Source: Collinsella aerofaciens (GTDB lineage Bacteria > Actinomycetota > Coriobacteriia > Coriobacteriales > Coriobacteriaceae). Taken from it: 62,990 nt of DNA. The stretch covers positions 27 through 63,016 of the forward strand of contig NZ_CAAKNY010000026.1 in the NCBI RefSeq assembly GCF_901212495.1, in the 5' to 3' direction. A model generated the notes under the pieces. That model had not been told where the DNA came from. It worked only from the letters and a program-made list of their open reading frames with translations, and ran no database searches. A program made the translations under genes and the position numbers. Below are positions 18,335 to 26,769 of the stretch, piece by piece (position 1 is the stretch's first letter; each line of letters opens with the position of its first letter).

Positions 18335-18955
18335 TTGATCAGCATGATTCTCGGCCGCAAGATTGGCATGACCCAGGTTTGGGACGAGGACGACAACGTC
18401 GTTCCCGTCACGGTCATCCAGGCTGGCCCCTGCGCTGTCTCGCAGGTTAAAACTCAGGCAACCGACGGCTATGACGCCGTCCAGATCGGTTTCGGCGACA
18501 TCAAGGCCAAGAACGTGAACAAGCCCATGGCTGGTCACTTCGCCAAGGCCGGCGTCGAGCCTGTCCGCTTCCTTCGTGAGGTCCGCGTCGAGAACGGCGA
18601 GGAGCACAAGGTCGGCGAGGTCGTCACCGTCGCTGATTTCGCTGATGTCGAGAAGGTCGACGTCATCGGTACCTCCAAGGGTAAGGGCTTCCAGGGTCGC
18701 ATCAAGCGCTGGGGTCAGCGCCGCGGTCCTATGACGCATGGTTCTCACTTCCAGCGTCACCCCGGTTCTATCGGTCAGTGCGCCTATCCTGCGCGCGTCC
18801 TCAAGGGCGTCAAGATGGCCGGTCACATGGGTAACGAGCGCGTTACCGTCAAGAACCTTTCCGTTGTCCGCATCGATGCCGAGCAGAACCTCATCTTGGT
18901 CAAGGGCGCTGTCCCGGGTGCCAAGAATGGTCTCGTCGCCATCCGTATGGCCTAA
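18335..18955 (+). CDS. rplC: 50S ribosomal protein L3
   Basis: L3, an early-assembly 23S rRNA binder near the peptidyl-transferase centre. The sequence [14 protein letters not shown] and the tip region [17 protein letters not shown] are typical. TTG 18335 has the better-spaced weak ribosome site (GGGATC at 18323-18328); ATG 18344 would give the commoner N-terminus MILGRKIG. It heads the separated S10 unit because rpsJ is elsewhere. Confidence 0.96.
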   Translation: MISMILGRKIGMTQVWDEDDNVVPVTVIQAGPCAVSQVKTQATDGYDAVQIGFGDIKAKNVNKPMAGHFAKAGVEPVRFLREVRVENGEEHKVGEVVTVADFADVEKVDVIGTSKGKGFQGRIKRWGQRRGPMTHGSHFQRHPGSIGQCAYPARVLKGVKMAGHMGNERVTVKNLSVVRIDAEQNLILVKGAVPGAKNGLVAIRMA

Positions 18956-19001
18956 GGGCCCAGCCCATTTAGCCCAGCGTCATACCAAGGAGAACACTTA
19001 A

Positions 19002-19628
19002 ATGGCAAAGTTTGAAGTAAAGAACAGCGAGGGCAAGAAGGTCGCCGAGACCGAGCTCGCCGCTGAGGTGTACGGCATCGAGCCGAACATCCACGTTATG
19101 CACCACATCGTCAAGTGCCAGATGGCCTCTTGGCGTCAGGGCACCCAGTCTGCTAAGGGTCGCTCTGAGGTTTCCGGTGGCGGCAAGAAGCCTTGGCGTC
19201 AGAAGGGCACCGGTCGTGCCCGCCAGGGTTCCATCCGTGCTGCCCAGTGGCGTCACGGTGGCGTTGTCTTCGCCCCCAAGCCCCGTTCCTACGCTAAGCG
19301 TATGAACAACAAGGAGGTCAAGCTGGCTATGCGCTCCGCGCTGTCCGCCAAGCTGGCCGATGGCGAGCTCGTGCTCGTCGACGACTACGGCTTCGAGAAG
19401 CCTTCCACCAAGGCTGCCGTCGCCATGCTTAAGGCTCTCGGCCTTGAGGGCAAGCGTCTGACCATCATCGTTCGCGATGAGGACGTCAACGCCTACCTGT
19501 CGTTCCGCAACATTCCCAAGACGTTCATCATCACTGCCGACGAGGCCAACACCTACGATCTCGTCAACAACAACGCCGTGCTGATGCCCGCCGACATCGC
19601 CGCTCACTTCGGGGAGGTGCTTGCATAA
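19002..19628 (+). CDS. rplD: 50S ribosomal protein L4
   Basis: Complete L4 of 208 residues. The extended loop WRQKGTGRARQGSIRA that reaches the exit tunnel is present. In many bacteria L4 autoregulates the S10 operon. CCAAGGAG precedes the ATG. Its stop codon directly abuts the rplW start. Confidence 0.97.
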   Translation: MAKFEVKNSEGKKVAETELAAEVYGIEPNIHVMHHIVKCQMASWRQGTQSAKGRSEVSGGGKKPWRQKGTGRARQGSIRAAQWRHGGVVFAPKPRSYAKRMNNKEVKLAMRSALSAKLADGELVLVDDYGFEKPSTKAAVAMLKALGLEGKRLTIIVRDEDVNAYLSFRNIPKTFIITADEANTYDLVNNNAVLMPADIAAHFGEVLA

Positions 19629-19916
19629 ATGACCGCCCACGAGATCATCATCCGTCCGATCGTGTCCGAGCGTTCCTTCTCCGGCATGGAGCAGAACAAG
19701 TACACGTTCGAGGTCGCCAAGGATGCTAACAAGTATCAGATCAAGGACGCTGTCGAGGAGATCTTCGGCGTCAAGGTCGTTCGCGTGAACACCCTGACGG
19801 TCAAGCCCAAGACCAAGCGCGTGCGCTATGTCGCCGGCAAGACCCGTTCTTGGAAGAAGGCCATCGTCACGCTGGCCGAGGGCGACACCATCGAGGTCTT
19901 TGGCAACCAGGCCTAA
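19629..19916 (+). CDS. rplW: 50S ribosomal protein L23
   Basis: A 95-residue L23 located at the exit-tunnel rim, where it docks trigger factor and SRP. It starts IIIRPIVSERSFSGMEQNKY, and the conserved VNTLTVKPKTKR segment follows. The ATG immediately follows the rplD stop, so the pair is coupled. A hairpin and promoter motif separate it from rplB. Confidence 0.97.
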   Translation: MTAHEIIIRPIVSERSFSGMEQNKYTFEVAKDANKYQIKDAVEEIFGVKVVRVNTLTVKPKTKRVRYVAGKTRSWKKAIVTLAEGDTIEVFGNQA

Positions 19917-19933
19917 GACTCGCTGCTGTTGAG

Positions 19934-19971
19934 TGAGCTCATGCCTCCCAACTAGGGGAGGCGGGAGCTCA
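19934..19971 (+). terminator. Intra-operon hairpin between rplW and rplB
   Basis: TGAGCTC (19934-19940) pairs with GAGCTCA (19965-19971) and GCCTCCC pairs with GGGGAGGC inside. The following TTTT is short, so partial termination or transcript processing is as likely as full termination. Confidence 0.6.
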
Positions 19972-19989
19972 AGGTTTTGGGCGCATAAA

Positions 19990-20016
19990 ATGGACACGCC
20001 CGGAACCGTGTATACG
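19990..20016 (+). promoter_or_regulatory. Repeated promoter-proximal motif before rplB
   Basis: ATGGACACGCCCG (from 19990) followed by CCGTGTATACG matches 23 of 27 positions of the block at 18125-18151 before rplC. TATACG may serve as a -10 box. No good -35 box lies at 16-18 bp. Confidence 0.5.
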
Positions 20017-20095
20017 TCCGGTGTCATCGCACCCGAGGCAGAACCTCGAATCCCTGTCTGCGATGGCTAACGGATTCCTATTGAAAGGGATTGTA

Positions 20096-20926
20096 ATGGC
20101 TGTAAAGCACCTTAAGCCGACCTCCGCTGGTAGGCGTTGGCAGACGATCTCCGATTTCTCCGAGATCACCTGCACCAAGCCCGAGAAGTCTCTTCTCGAG
20201 CCCCTGCCCAAGAAGGCCGGTCGTAACAACAACGGCCGCATCACCACCCGCCACCAGGGCGGCGGCGTGAAGCGTCGTTACCGCGTGATCGACTTCAAGC
20301 GCAACAAGGACGGCGTGCCCGCCAAGGTTGCCACGATCGAGTACGATCCGAACCGTTCCGCTCGCATCGCTCTGCTGCATTACGCTGACGGTGAGAAGCG
20401 CTACATCCTGGCCCCCAAGGGCCTCGAGGTCGGTCAGACCGTCATGTCCGGTTCTGACGCCGACATCAAGCCGGGCAACGCTCTGCCCCTCGCCGACATC
20501 CCCGTCGGTACGCTCATCCACGCCGTCGAGTTCCAGCCGGGCAAGGGCGCTGCTATCGCCCGTTCCGCCGGTAACTCCTGCCAGCTGATGGGTAAGGAGG
20601 GCAAGTACGCTATCGTCCGTATGCCTTCCTCCGAGATGCGCCGCATCCTCGTTACCTGCCGCGCCACCGTCGGTGAGGTCGGCAACGCCGATCACGCCAA
20701 CATCGTCATCGGCAAGGCCGGCCGTAAGCGTCACATGAACGTGCGCCCGACCGTCCGCGGTACCGTCATGAACCCTGTCGACCACCCGCACGGCGGTGGC
20801 GAGGGCAAGAACCACACCTCTGGTCGTCCCTCTGTTACCCCCTGGGGTAAGCCGACGAAGGGCCTTCGTACGCGCAAGAAGAAGAAGGTCTCGAACCAGC
20901 ACATCATTCGTCGCCGTAAGAAGTAA
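20096..20926 (+). CDS. rplB: 50S ribosomal protein L2
   Basis: A 276-residue L2, needed for subunit association and peptidyl transfer. The C-terminal motif [12 protein letters not shown] contains the conserved histidine. ATG 20096 is chosen because GAAAGGGA precedes it and [14 protein letters not shown] is the normal N-terminus; upstream in-frame starts lie in the promoter region. Confidence 0.98.
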   Translation: MAVKHLKPTSAGRRWQTISDFSEITCTKPEKSLLEPLPKKAGRNNNGRITTRHQGGGVKRRYRVIDFKRNKDGVPAKVATIEYDPNRSARIALLHYADGEKRYILAPKGLEVGQTVMSGSDADIKPGNALPLADIPVGTLIHAVEFQPGKGAAIARSAGNSCQLMGKEGKYAIVRMPSSEMRRILVTCRATVGEVGNADHANIVIGKAGRKRHMNVRPTVRGTVMNPVDHPHGGGEGKNHTSGRPSVTPWGKPTKGLRTRKKKKVSNQHIIRRRKK

Positions 20927-20958
20927 TTTCGGATACCGAGTTTTAGGAGAAAGCACTT

Positions 20959-21219
20959 ATGAGCAGAAGTCTCAAAAAGGGCCCGTTCGTGGAGACTCGC
21001 CTTCTCTCGCGTATCACCGCGATGAACGAGGCTGGCAAGAAGGACGTCGTGAAGACCTGGTCCCGCGCGTCCACCATCTTCCCCGAGATGGTTGGTCACA
21101 CCATCGCCGTCCACGACGGCCGCAAGCATGTGCCCGTGTATGTTACCGAGTCCATGGTTGGTCACAAGCTCGGCGAGTTCGCGCCGACTCGTACGTTCCG
21201 TGGCCACAAGGCCAAATAG
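20959..21219 (+). CDS. rpsS: 30S ribosomal protein S19
   Basis: An 86-residue S19 that pairs with S13 in the 30S head. It has the canonical [15 protein letters not shown] and the C-terminal [21 protein letters not shown] precedes the ATG. It is 14 bases from rplV. Confidence 0.98.
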   Translation: MSRSLKKGPFVETRLLSRITAMNEAGKKDVVKTWSRASTIFPEMVGHTIAVHDGRKHVPVYVTESMVGHKLGEFAPTRTFRGHKAK

Positions 21220-21233
21220 GGGGTTAACCGTAA

Positions 21234-21605
21234 ATGGCAACTAAGTCTATTGAAACTGAGGCCACCGAGGTTCGCGCCGTCGCTAAGTACGTGCGTGTTT
21301 CCCCCAGCAAGGCCCGCCTGGTGGTCGATCTGATCCGCCGCAAGCCTGTCGCTCAGGCCTTCGACATCCTCCACTTCTGCGACCGCGCCGTCGCCGTGGA
21401 TGTCGAGAAGGTTCTCCGTTCCGCCGTCGCGAACGCCGAGAACAACAACGGTCTGCGTGCCGACAACCTGGTTGTCGCCGCTGCCTATGTTGACGAGGGT
21501 CCGACGCTTAAGCGCATCCGTCCCCGCGCCAAGGGTTCCGCTTCTCGCATTCTGAAGCGTACTGCCCACATCACCGTCGTCGTTGCTCCTCGAAAGGAGG
21601 CGTAA
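21234..21605 (+). CDS. rplV: 50S ribosomal protein L22
   Basis: A 123-residue L22 with the tunnel loop [20 protein letters not shown]. The N-terminus carries about a dozen extra residues before the conserved [19 protein letters not shown]. It lies 14 bases after rpsS and 6 before rpsC. Confidence 0.97.
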   Translation: MATKSIETEATEVRAVAKYVRVSPSKARLVVDLIRRKPVAQAFDILHFCDRAVAVDVEKVLRSAVANAENNNGLRADNLVVAAAYVDEGPTLKRIRPRAKGSASRILKRTAHITVVVAPRKEA

Positions 21606-21611
21606 AGCTGT

Positions 21612-22322
21612 ATGGGTCAGAAAGTCTACCCCACCGGCTTCCGTCTTGGCATCACCGAGAACTGGCGCTCCCGCTGGTTCGCAGAGAAGGATTACGCTAA
21701 GACCCTCGGTAACGATCTCGAGATCCGCAAGTATCTCGAGAAGCGTCTTTCCCGCGCAGCTGTTTCCCGCGTCGAGATCGAGCGCGCTGGCGACAAGGTG
21801 AAGGTCATCATCCTCACCGCTCGCCCCGGCGTTGTCATCGGTAAGAAGGGTGCCGAGATCGATACCCTCCGCACCGAGCTCGAGAAGGTCGCTGGCGTCT
21901 CCAAGGGCCAGCTCTCCGTCGACGTTGTCGAGATCAAGCGCCCCGAGCTCGACGCCAACCTCGTTGCTCAGTCTATTGCCGAGCAGCTCGAGGGCCGCGT
22001 TGCCTTCCGTCGCGCTATGCGCAAGGCTGTCCAGTCTGCCCGCAAGGCCGGCGCTAAGGGCATCCGTATCCAGTGCTCCGGTCGTCTCGGCGGTGCCGAG
22101 ATGGGCCGTCGTGAGTGGTACCGCGAGGGTCGCGTGCCTCTGCACACCCTCCGTGCCAAGATCGACTACGGCACGGCTGTCGCCAGCACCACCATGGGCG
22201 CTTGCGGCGTGAAGGTCTGGATCTACCTGGGTGAGAAGCTCCCGGGCCAGCCTGTTCCCAACCCTGCACTCGAGGGCTCTTCCCGTCCTCGTCGTCGTAA
22301 CTCCGAGAGGAGGGGTCAGTAG
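21612..22322 (+). CDS. rpsC: 30S ribosomal protein S3
   Basis: A 236-residue S3 at the mRNA entry channel. It begins [14 protein letters not shown], has the KH-domain loop [10 protein letters not shown] and the C-terminal domain motif [20 protein letters not shown]. It overlaps the rplP start by one base. Confidence 0.98.
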   Translation: MGQKVYPTGFRLGITENWRSRWFAEKDYAKTLGNDLEIRKYLEKRLSRAAVSRVEIERAGDKVKVIILTARPGVVIGKKGAEIDTLRTELEKVAGVSKGQLSVDVVEIKRPELDANLVAQSIAEQLEGRVAFRRAMRKAVQSARKAGAKGIRIQCSGRLGGAEMGRREWYREGRVPLHTLRAKIDYGTAVASTTMGACGVKVWIYLGEKLPGQPVPNPALEGSSRPRRRNSERRGQ

Positions 22323-22825
22323 TGCTTGCCCCTAAGCGTATTCTTCACCGCAAGGTGCAGCGTGGCTCCATGAAGGGCCAGGCCAAGGGTAATACCGAGC
22401 TGCATTTCGGCGAGTTTGGTATCCAGGCTCTCGAGGCCCATTGGATTACCAACCGTCAGATCGAGGCCGCTCGTATTGCCATGACCCGCTATATGAAGCG
22501 TGGCGGTCGTGTCTACATCACGATCTTCCCCGATAAGCCCATCACCAAGAAGCCTGCCGAGACTCGCATGGGTTCTGGTAAGGGTAACCCCGAGGAGTGG
22601 GTGGCCGTCGTCAAGCCCGGCCGCATCATGTTCGAGGTCAAGGGCGTGCCCGAGGAGGTAGCTCGCGAGGCTCTGCGTCTTGCTCAGCACAAGCTCCCCA
22701 TCAAGACCAAGATTGTGGTTGCCAAGAACGCTGAGCAGCGCATCGAGAAGGAAATGGCTGAGGAGGCCGCTCTCGAGGCCAAGTGGGCTGCTGAGGACGC
22801 CGCCGCCGCCAAGGAGGAGAACTAA
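22322..22825 (+). CDS. rplP: 50S ribosomal protein L16
   Basis: L16 near the A site. The start is GTG at 22322, overlapping the last base of rpsC, and gives [19 protein letters not shown]. At 167 residues it is about 25-30 longer than usual because of an Ala/Glu-rich C-terminal tail from about residue 140 ([20 protein letters not shown]). The ribosomal core is complete. It overlaps rpmC by one base (TAATG). Confidence 0.97.
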   Translation: MLAPKRILHRKVQRGSMKGQAKGNTELHFGEFGIQALEAHWITNRQIEAARIAMTRYMKRGGRVYITIFPDKPITKKPAETRMGSGKGNPEEWVAVVKPGRIMFEVKGVPEEVAREALRLAQHKLPIKTKIVVAKNAEQRIEKEMAEEAALEAKWAAEDAAAAKEEN

Positions 22826-23040
22826 TGAAGCCCGCAGAGATTCGTGAGCTCTCGGACGCTCAGCTCGTTGAGAAGCTGAAGGAAATGCGCGCCGAGCTCT
22901 TTAACCTTCGTTTCCAGATGGCCACCAGCCAGCTGGACAACACCGCTCGCGTCAACACCGTGAAGAAGGACATCGCTCGCGTCCTCACGGAGCAGCGCGC
23001 CCGCGAGATCGCAGCGGAGAAGTCCGCTGTCGCCGAGTAG
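22825..23040 (+). CDS. rpmC: 50S ribosomal protein L29
   Basis: A 71-residue L29 with two antiparallel helices ([18 protein letters not shown] and FNLRFQMATSQLDN). It sits at the exit tunnel beside L23. Its ATG overlaps the rplP stop. Confidence 0.97.
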   Translation: MKPAEIRELSDAQLVEKLKEMRAELFNLRFQMATSQLDNTARVNTVKKDIARVLTEQRAREIAAEKSAVAE

Positions 23041-23056
23041 GACCTAAGGAGAGAAC

Positions 23057-23317
23057 ATGACTGATTCGCGTAACTCGCGTAAGGTCCGTACGGGTGTCGT
23101 TACCTCCGTCTCCGGTGCCAAGACCATCGTTGTCACCGTCACCGAGCGCAAGCGTCACGCCAAGTACGGCAAGATGATGACCAGCTCCAAGAAGCTGCAC
23201 GCTCACGACGAGGAGTGCACGGCTGGCGTGGGCGATACCGTCCGCGTTATGGAGACCCGTCCTATGTCCAAGATGAAGCGTTGGCGCCTCATCGAGGTCG
23301 TCGAGCGCGCTAAATAA
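23057..23317 (+). CDS. rpsQ: 30S ribosomal protein S17
   Basis: An 86-residue primary 16S rRNA binder. It has the conserved RTGVVTSVSGAKTIVVTV and ETRPMSKMKRWRLIEVVE. TAAGGAGA precedes the ATG. A structured 117-base interval follows it. Confidence 0.97.
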   Translation: MTDSRNSRKVRTGVVTSVSGAKTIVVTVTERKRHAKYGKMMTSSKKLHAHDEECTAGVGDTVRVMETRPMSKMKRWRLIEVVERAK

Positions 23318-23344
23318 GCAGTCGCTCTTACGACTTGTACGTTT

Positions 23345-23409
23345 CCGAAGATGTGCGTATGCCTGGCTTGCATACCACGGCCGTATAAAGGCTGCGCACC
23401 TCTCTTCGG
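23345..23409 (+). promoter_or_regulatory. Structured RNA leader between rpsQ and rplN
   Basis: Nested complementary segments: CCGAAGA (23345-23351) with TCTTCGG (23403-23409), GTGCG (23353-23357) with CGCAC (23395-23399), and GTATGC (23357-23362) with GCATAC (23370-23375). The rplN ribosome site (GGAGG at 23420-23424) lies just downstream. Other S10 genes here are 0-50 bases apart, so this 117-base gap is unusual. A translational-control or processing element is inferred. Confidence 0.5.
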
Positions 23410-23434
23410 TTCTTAGTTCGGAGGAACATCTACC

Positions 23435-23803
23435 ATGATTCAGATGCAAACCATGCTGAACGTCGCCGACAACTCCGGCGCTCGCAAGATTCGCTGCATC
23501 AAGGTGCTTGGCGGTTCCAAGCGTCGTTATGCAGGCATCGGCGATGTGTTCATCGGTGCTGTCCAGGAGGCTACCCCTGGCGCCAACGTCAAGAAGAAGG
23601 ACGTTGTCCGTTGCGTCGTCGTTCGCACCGTTAAGGAGATCCGCCGCAAGGATGGCTCCTACATTCGCTTTGATGAGAACGCCTGCGTTGTCATCAACAA
23701 CGATGGTTCGCCCGTCGGCACCCGTATCTTCGGGCCCGTCGCTCGCGAGCTTCGTGACAAGAAGTACATGAAGATCGTCTCGCTCGCTCCCGAGACCCTG
23801 TAG
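23435..23803 (+). CDS. rplN: 50S ribosomal protein L14
   Basis: A complete 122-residue L14 that contacts 16S rRNA in an inter-subunit bridge. [19 protein letters not shown] is typical. GGAGGAAC precedes the ATG. It is separated from rpsQ by the structured interval described above. Confidence 0.98.
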   Translation: MIQMQTMLNVADNSGARKIRCIKVLGGSKRRYAGIGDVFIGAVQEATPGANVKKKDVVRCVVVRTVKEIRRKDGSYIRFDENACVVINNDGSPVGTRIFGPVARELRDKKYMKIVSLAPETL

Positions 23804-23816
23804 TTAGGGGAGATAT

Positions 23817-24122
23817 ATGTATATCAAGAAGGGCGATAAGGTCCAGGTTCTCTCTGGTAAGGATCGCGGCAAGCAGGGCGTTATCCTGCGTGCTCTCCCC
23901 GCCGAGAACAAGGTCGTTGTCGAGGGCGTTTCGGTCGTCAAGAAGGCCGTCAAGCCCAACGCTGCCAACCAGCAAGGTGGTATCGTTTCGCAGGAGGCTC
24001 CCATCGATGCCTCCAACGTCAATCTCGTTTGCCCCGAGTGCGGTAAGGTTACCCGCGTCGGTCACGAGAAGGACGGTAAGAACAAGCTGCGCGTCTGCAA
24101 GAAGTGCGGCCACAAGTTCTAA
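23817..24122 (+). CDS. rplX: 50S ribosomal protein L24
   Basis: A 101-residue L24, an assembly initiator. It has the KOW motif [21 protein letters not shown] (residues 3-23) and a C-terminal four-cysteine segment CPECGK...CKKCGH, as in zinc-ribbon L24 forms. It is the last ribosomal gene here: a terminator follows instead of rplE and the rest of the spc cluster. Confidence 0.97.
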   Translation: MYIKKGDKVQVLSGKDRGKQGVILRALPAENKVVVEGVSVVKKAVKPNAANQQGGIVSQEAPIDASNVNLVCPECGKVTRVGHEKDGKNKLRVCKKCGHKF

Positions 24123-24148
24123 GCTGCCCGCAACATCAAGTTGCTAGT

Positions 24149-24186
24149 AAAGGCCCGGATGCCCCCACGGCACCCGGGCCTTTTTC
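24149..24186 (+). terminator. Terminator of the rplC-rplX operon
   Basis: AAAGGCCCGG (24149-24158) pairs with CCGGGCCTTT (24174-24183), followed by TTTCT. It cleanly ends the ribosomal operon after rplX. Confidence 0.9.
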
Positions 24187-24193
24187 TATCCCC

Positions 24194-24307
24194 ACTCATT
24201 GGGGACAGACATAAATGAGTAGTCGTTTGGGACGTTCTTAAACGACTAGCCTATGGGGACAGTCTTTAGATCAAAAATACTCATTGAGGACAGACATAAA
24301 TGAGTAG
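24194..24307. repeat. REP-like cluster with two 29-bp palindromic units
   Basis: The unit ACTCATT-GGGGACAGACATA-AATGAGT plus AG occurs at 24194-24222 and, with one change (GAGGACAG), at 24279-24307. Between them, GTCGTTT (from 24222) and AAACGAC form another inverted pair, and GGGGACAGTCTTT follows. The rest of the 398-bp gap before the next gene is AT-rich and gene-free. Confidence 0.65.
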
Positions 24308-24520
24308 CATAAATAATGCGTTGTTCTCCATTAATTGTTTTCGTGCGTATTGATGCGCGTTCTTTTGCGTTTAATTGCTCACTAATACGTATATACGCGT
24401 TGAGTGCGTAAAAATGTTGACCATTTGACGGAGGGATACGCAAAAACACGCACATACACGCGTATTTGTGCGAATATAGAGCTGTTAGAAAAAGACTTTT
24501 CACGACGCAGGAGGCACATA

Positions 24521-25600
24521 ATGGCAGATTCTAAACAGGCTCCGCTCGACGCCGAAGCAGCCGCTAAGGCGGCGTTTGCCTCGGTCCAGGACAAGCCGTT
24601 CCCCGACGATATCTTTACGGCTCCTGAGCTTCGCTGGGCTGTGATCGGTTGCGGCGTTATCGCCAACCAAATGGCCCAGTCCCTCGCTCTGGCCGGCCGC
24701 AAGCTTGCGGGCGTCGCCAACCGCACGCTGGCCAAGGCCCAGGCTTTTGCCGAACAGTATGGCGTCGAGAAAGTGTACGAAACGGTCGAGGACCTCTACG
24801 CCGACCCAGATATCGACGCCGTCTATATCACAACGCCGCACAACACGCATATCACCTATCTGCGTGCTGCTCTGGTAGCTGGCAAGCACGTGCTCTGCGA
24901 GAAAGCCATTACGCTCAACTCCGCCGAACTCGATGAGGCCCGTGCCATTGCCGACGAGCATAACGTGGTCCTCATGGATGCCACTACGGTGCTCCACATG
25001 CCCCTGTATCAAGAGCTGCGGCGTCGCATGGATGCGGGTGACTTTGGCCGCATGAACCTCGCCCAGCTCAATTTCGGTAGCTATAAGGAGTACGGCGACC
25101 TGACCAACCGCTTCTACAACCGTAGTCTTGCCGGCGGCGCCATGCTCGACATTGGCGTGTATGCCCTGTCCGTCATGCGCCTGTTTATGGCCAGCCAGCC
25201 CGCTGAGGCCGTGTCTCTGGGCAATACCTGCGAGACTGGTGTCGACGTTGCGGGCGGTATTGTATGCCGCAATGCCGAGCAGCAGCTGGGTATTGTGAGC
25301 CTTACGCTCCACTCCAAGCAGCCCAAGCGCTCGGTCATCAGCTTCGATAAGTGCTATATCGAGGTCAACGAGTATCCGCGTGCCGACCATGCGACCATCG
25401 TGTGGACTGAAGACGGTCGCCGCGAGGAGGTTCACGCCGGCAACGAGGCATACGCTTTGTGCTACGAGATGGCCGACCTGGAGAAGGCCGTTGCCGGCGA
25501 TGATTCGAAGCGCGAGCTTCTGGGCTATGCTTCTGATGTTATGGAGCTGATGACCAAGCTCCGCGCCGATTGGGGAGTCGTGTACCCCGAGGAGGAGTAA
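24521..25600 (+). CDS. Gfo/Idh/MocA-family oxidoreductase
   Basis: A 359-residue NAD(P)-dependent dehydrogenase. After a 35-residue lead comes the Rossmann motif VIGCGVIANQMAQ (about 41-53), the strand-end ITTPHNTHI and the family lysine in CEKAI (usually EKP). The substrate is probably a sugar, inositol or a cyclic derivative. ATG 24521 follows GCAGGAGG; an upstream ATG at 24404 lies in non-coding sequence. It shares a transcript with a DeoR-type regulator 3 bases downstream, which suggests control by a sugar-phosphate signal. Confidence 0.88.
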   Translation: MADSKQAPLDAEAAAKAAFASVQDKPFPDDIFTAPELRWAVIGCGVIANQMAQSLALAGRKLAGVANRTLAKAQAFAEQYGVEKVYETVEDLYADPDIDAVYITTPHNTHITYLRAALVAGKHVLCEKAITLNSAELDEARAIADEHNVVLMDATTVLHMPLYQELRRRMDAGDFGRMNLAQLNFGSYKEYGDLTNRFYNRSLAGGAMLDIGVYALSVMRLFMASQPAEAVSLGNTCETGVDVAGGIVCRNAEQQLGIVSLTLHSKQPKRSVISFDKCYIEVNEYPRADHATIVWTEDGRREEVHAGNEAYALCYEMADLEKAVAGDDSKRELLGYASDVMELMTKLRADWGVVYPEEE

Positions 25601-25603
25601 GCG

Positions 25604-26350
25604 ATGCTTGCGGAAGATAGGCTCAACGCGATCGTGTCGATGGTGCAGCAGGCCGGTTCGGTTACCGTGCCGGAGCTTGCCGAAGCCTTGGGCGTGACGG
25701 CGTCTACCATTCGGCGCGACCTGCAGACGCTCGACCGCGCACACCGTATCGCCAAGGTGCACGGAGGCGCGACGAGTCTGGAGCGCGCGCACGTGACGCG
25801 CGACCTGACGATCAGCGAGCGCAGCGATCTCCATAACGACGACAAGGAGCGCATCTGCGCTCGTGCCGCGGCCCTGGTGGAGCCCGATAGCTTTGTGTAT
25901 ATCGATTCGGGCTCCACGACCCTCAAGCTCATCGAGCATCTTCCGCGCCTTGAGGGTGTCACCTATGTGACCGACTCCGTGCTTCACGCTCAGCATCTCG
26001 CTTTACGCGGCATGCGCACCGTGGTACTGGGCGGCGAGCTCAAGCCCGAGACCGAGGCACTCGTCGGTCCCGATGCCTTGGCGACCCTGGACCGCTATAA
26101 CTTCAACTGCGGCTTTTGGGGTTCCAATGGCATCGCCGCCGACCAAGGTCTCACCACACCGGATATCGAGGAAGCGCAGGTTAAGCGTATCTCGATGCGC
26201 CATACCGCCAAGCGCTTCGTAATCTCGGACGCCAGTAAATTTGGCATGGTGGCGCCCGTCAAGTTCGCGGACTTTCGCGATGCAACGATCATCACTGCGG
26301 GCGAGGTACCCGCCAAGTACCAGTCGATGGACAACGTCATCACGGTCTAG
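25604..26350 (+). CDS. DeoR/GlpR-family transcriptional regulator
   Basis: A 248-residue repressor-type protein. The N-terminal winged helix (residues 4-57, VPELAEALGVTASTIRRDL) is followed by a sugar-phosphate-binding isomerase-like domain with DSGSTTLKL and SDASKFG. It lies 3 bases after the oxidoreductase gene and probably regulates it. A strong terminator follows. Confidence 0.9.
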   Translation: MLAEDRLNAIVSMVQQAGSVTVPELAEALGVTASTIRRDLQTLDRAHRIAKVHGGATSLERAHVTRDLTISERSDLHNDDKERICARAAALVEPDSFVYIDSGSTTLKLIEHLPRLEGVTYVTDSVLHAQHLALRGMRTVVLGGELKPETEALVGPDALATLDRYNFNCGFWGSNGIAADQGLTTPDIEEAQVKRISMRHTAKRFVISDASKFGMVAPVKFADFRDATIITAGEVPAKYQSMDNVITV

Positions 26351-26409
26351 CGACGGGACAAGGCCATAACCACCGTGACGGGGCAGGAACCGTTGCGGTG
26401 GATCAATGG

Positions 26410-26450
26410 AAAAGCGGCAACGTCCATTTCGGGCGTTGCCGCTTTTGTTG
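26410..26450 (+). terminator. Terminator after the DeoR gene
   Basis: AAAAGCGGCAACG (26410-26422) pairs perfectly with CGTTGCCGCTTTT (26434-26446), followed by GTTG. Confidence 0.9.
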
Positions 26451-26462
26451 TTTACCGGGTTT

Positions 26463-26680
26463 GTCTAAGTCTGTAACAACTAGACCACTAAAAGTGGGTT
26501 AGATGTTATAGATTGAGATACTTCCGAACCGCGCCGTCCCTTTGTCTCGATCTGTAACATCTGGGACCAATTTTGCCGAGTTATTGTTACAGATTGAGAT
26601 TTTCCCTTGAGGGGGATTTGAATGTCTCGATCTGTAACAGATAGACCGAAAAATGGGTTCTAACTGTTACAGATCGAGAC
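26463..26680. repeat. Array of three 57-bp palindromic units, 80-81 bp period
   Basis: Units at 26463-26518, 26544-26600 and 26624-26680. The best one opens GTCTCGATCTGTAACAG and closes CTGTTACAGATCGAGAC, with GACC...GGTT further in. The other two are diverged copies, and the first is the weakest. The array lies in the 419-bp gap between the convergent regulator and pseudouridine synthase genes. The family is not recognised. Confidence 0.7.
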
Positions 26681-26714
26681 GTTTTGGCGCCGCGGCTGAG
26701 CCATCGTGGCGGCT

Positions 26715-26758
26715 TGACGTTTGCCTAGATAAAACCTACCAAAATAAACCTGTCCCTT
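26715..26758. repeat. Dispersed repeat, copy 2 (GGGACAGGT family)
   Basis: Near-identical to 1978-2021: GATAAAACCTACCAAAATAA then ACCTGTCCCT, with one mismatch in the core. It lies 12 bases from the stop codon of the minus-strand gene, so it is in that gene's 3' region. Confidence 0.65.
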
Positions 26759-26769
26759 ATCGGCAGGTT

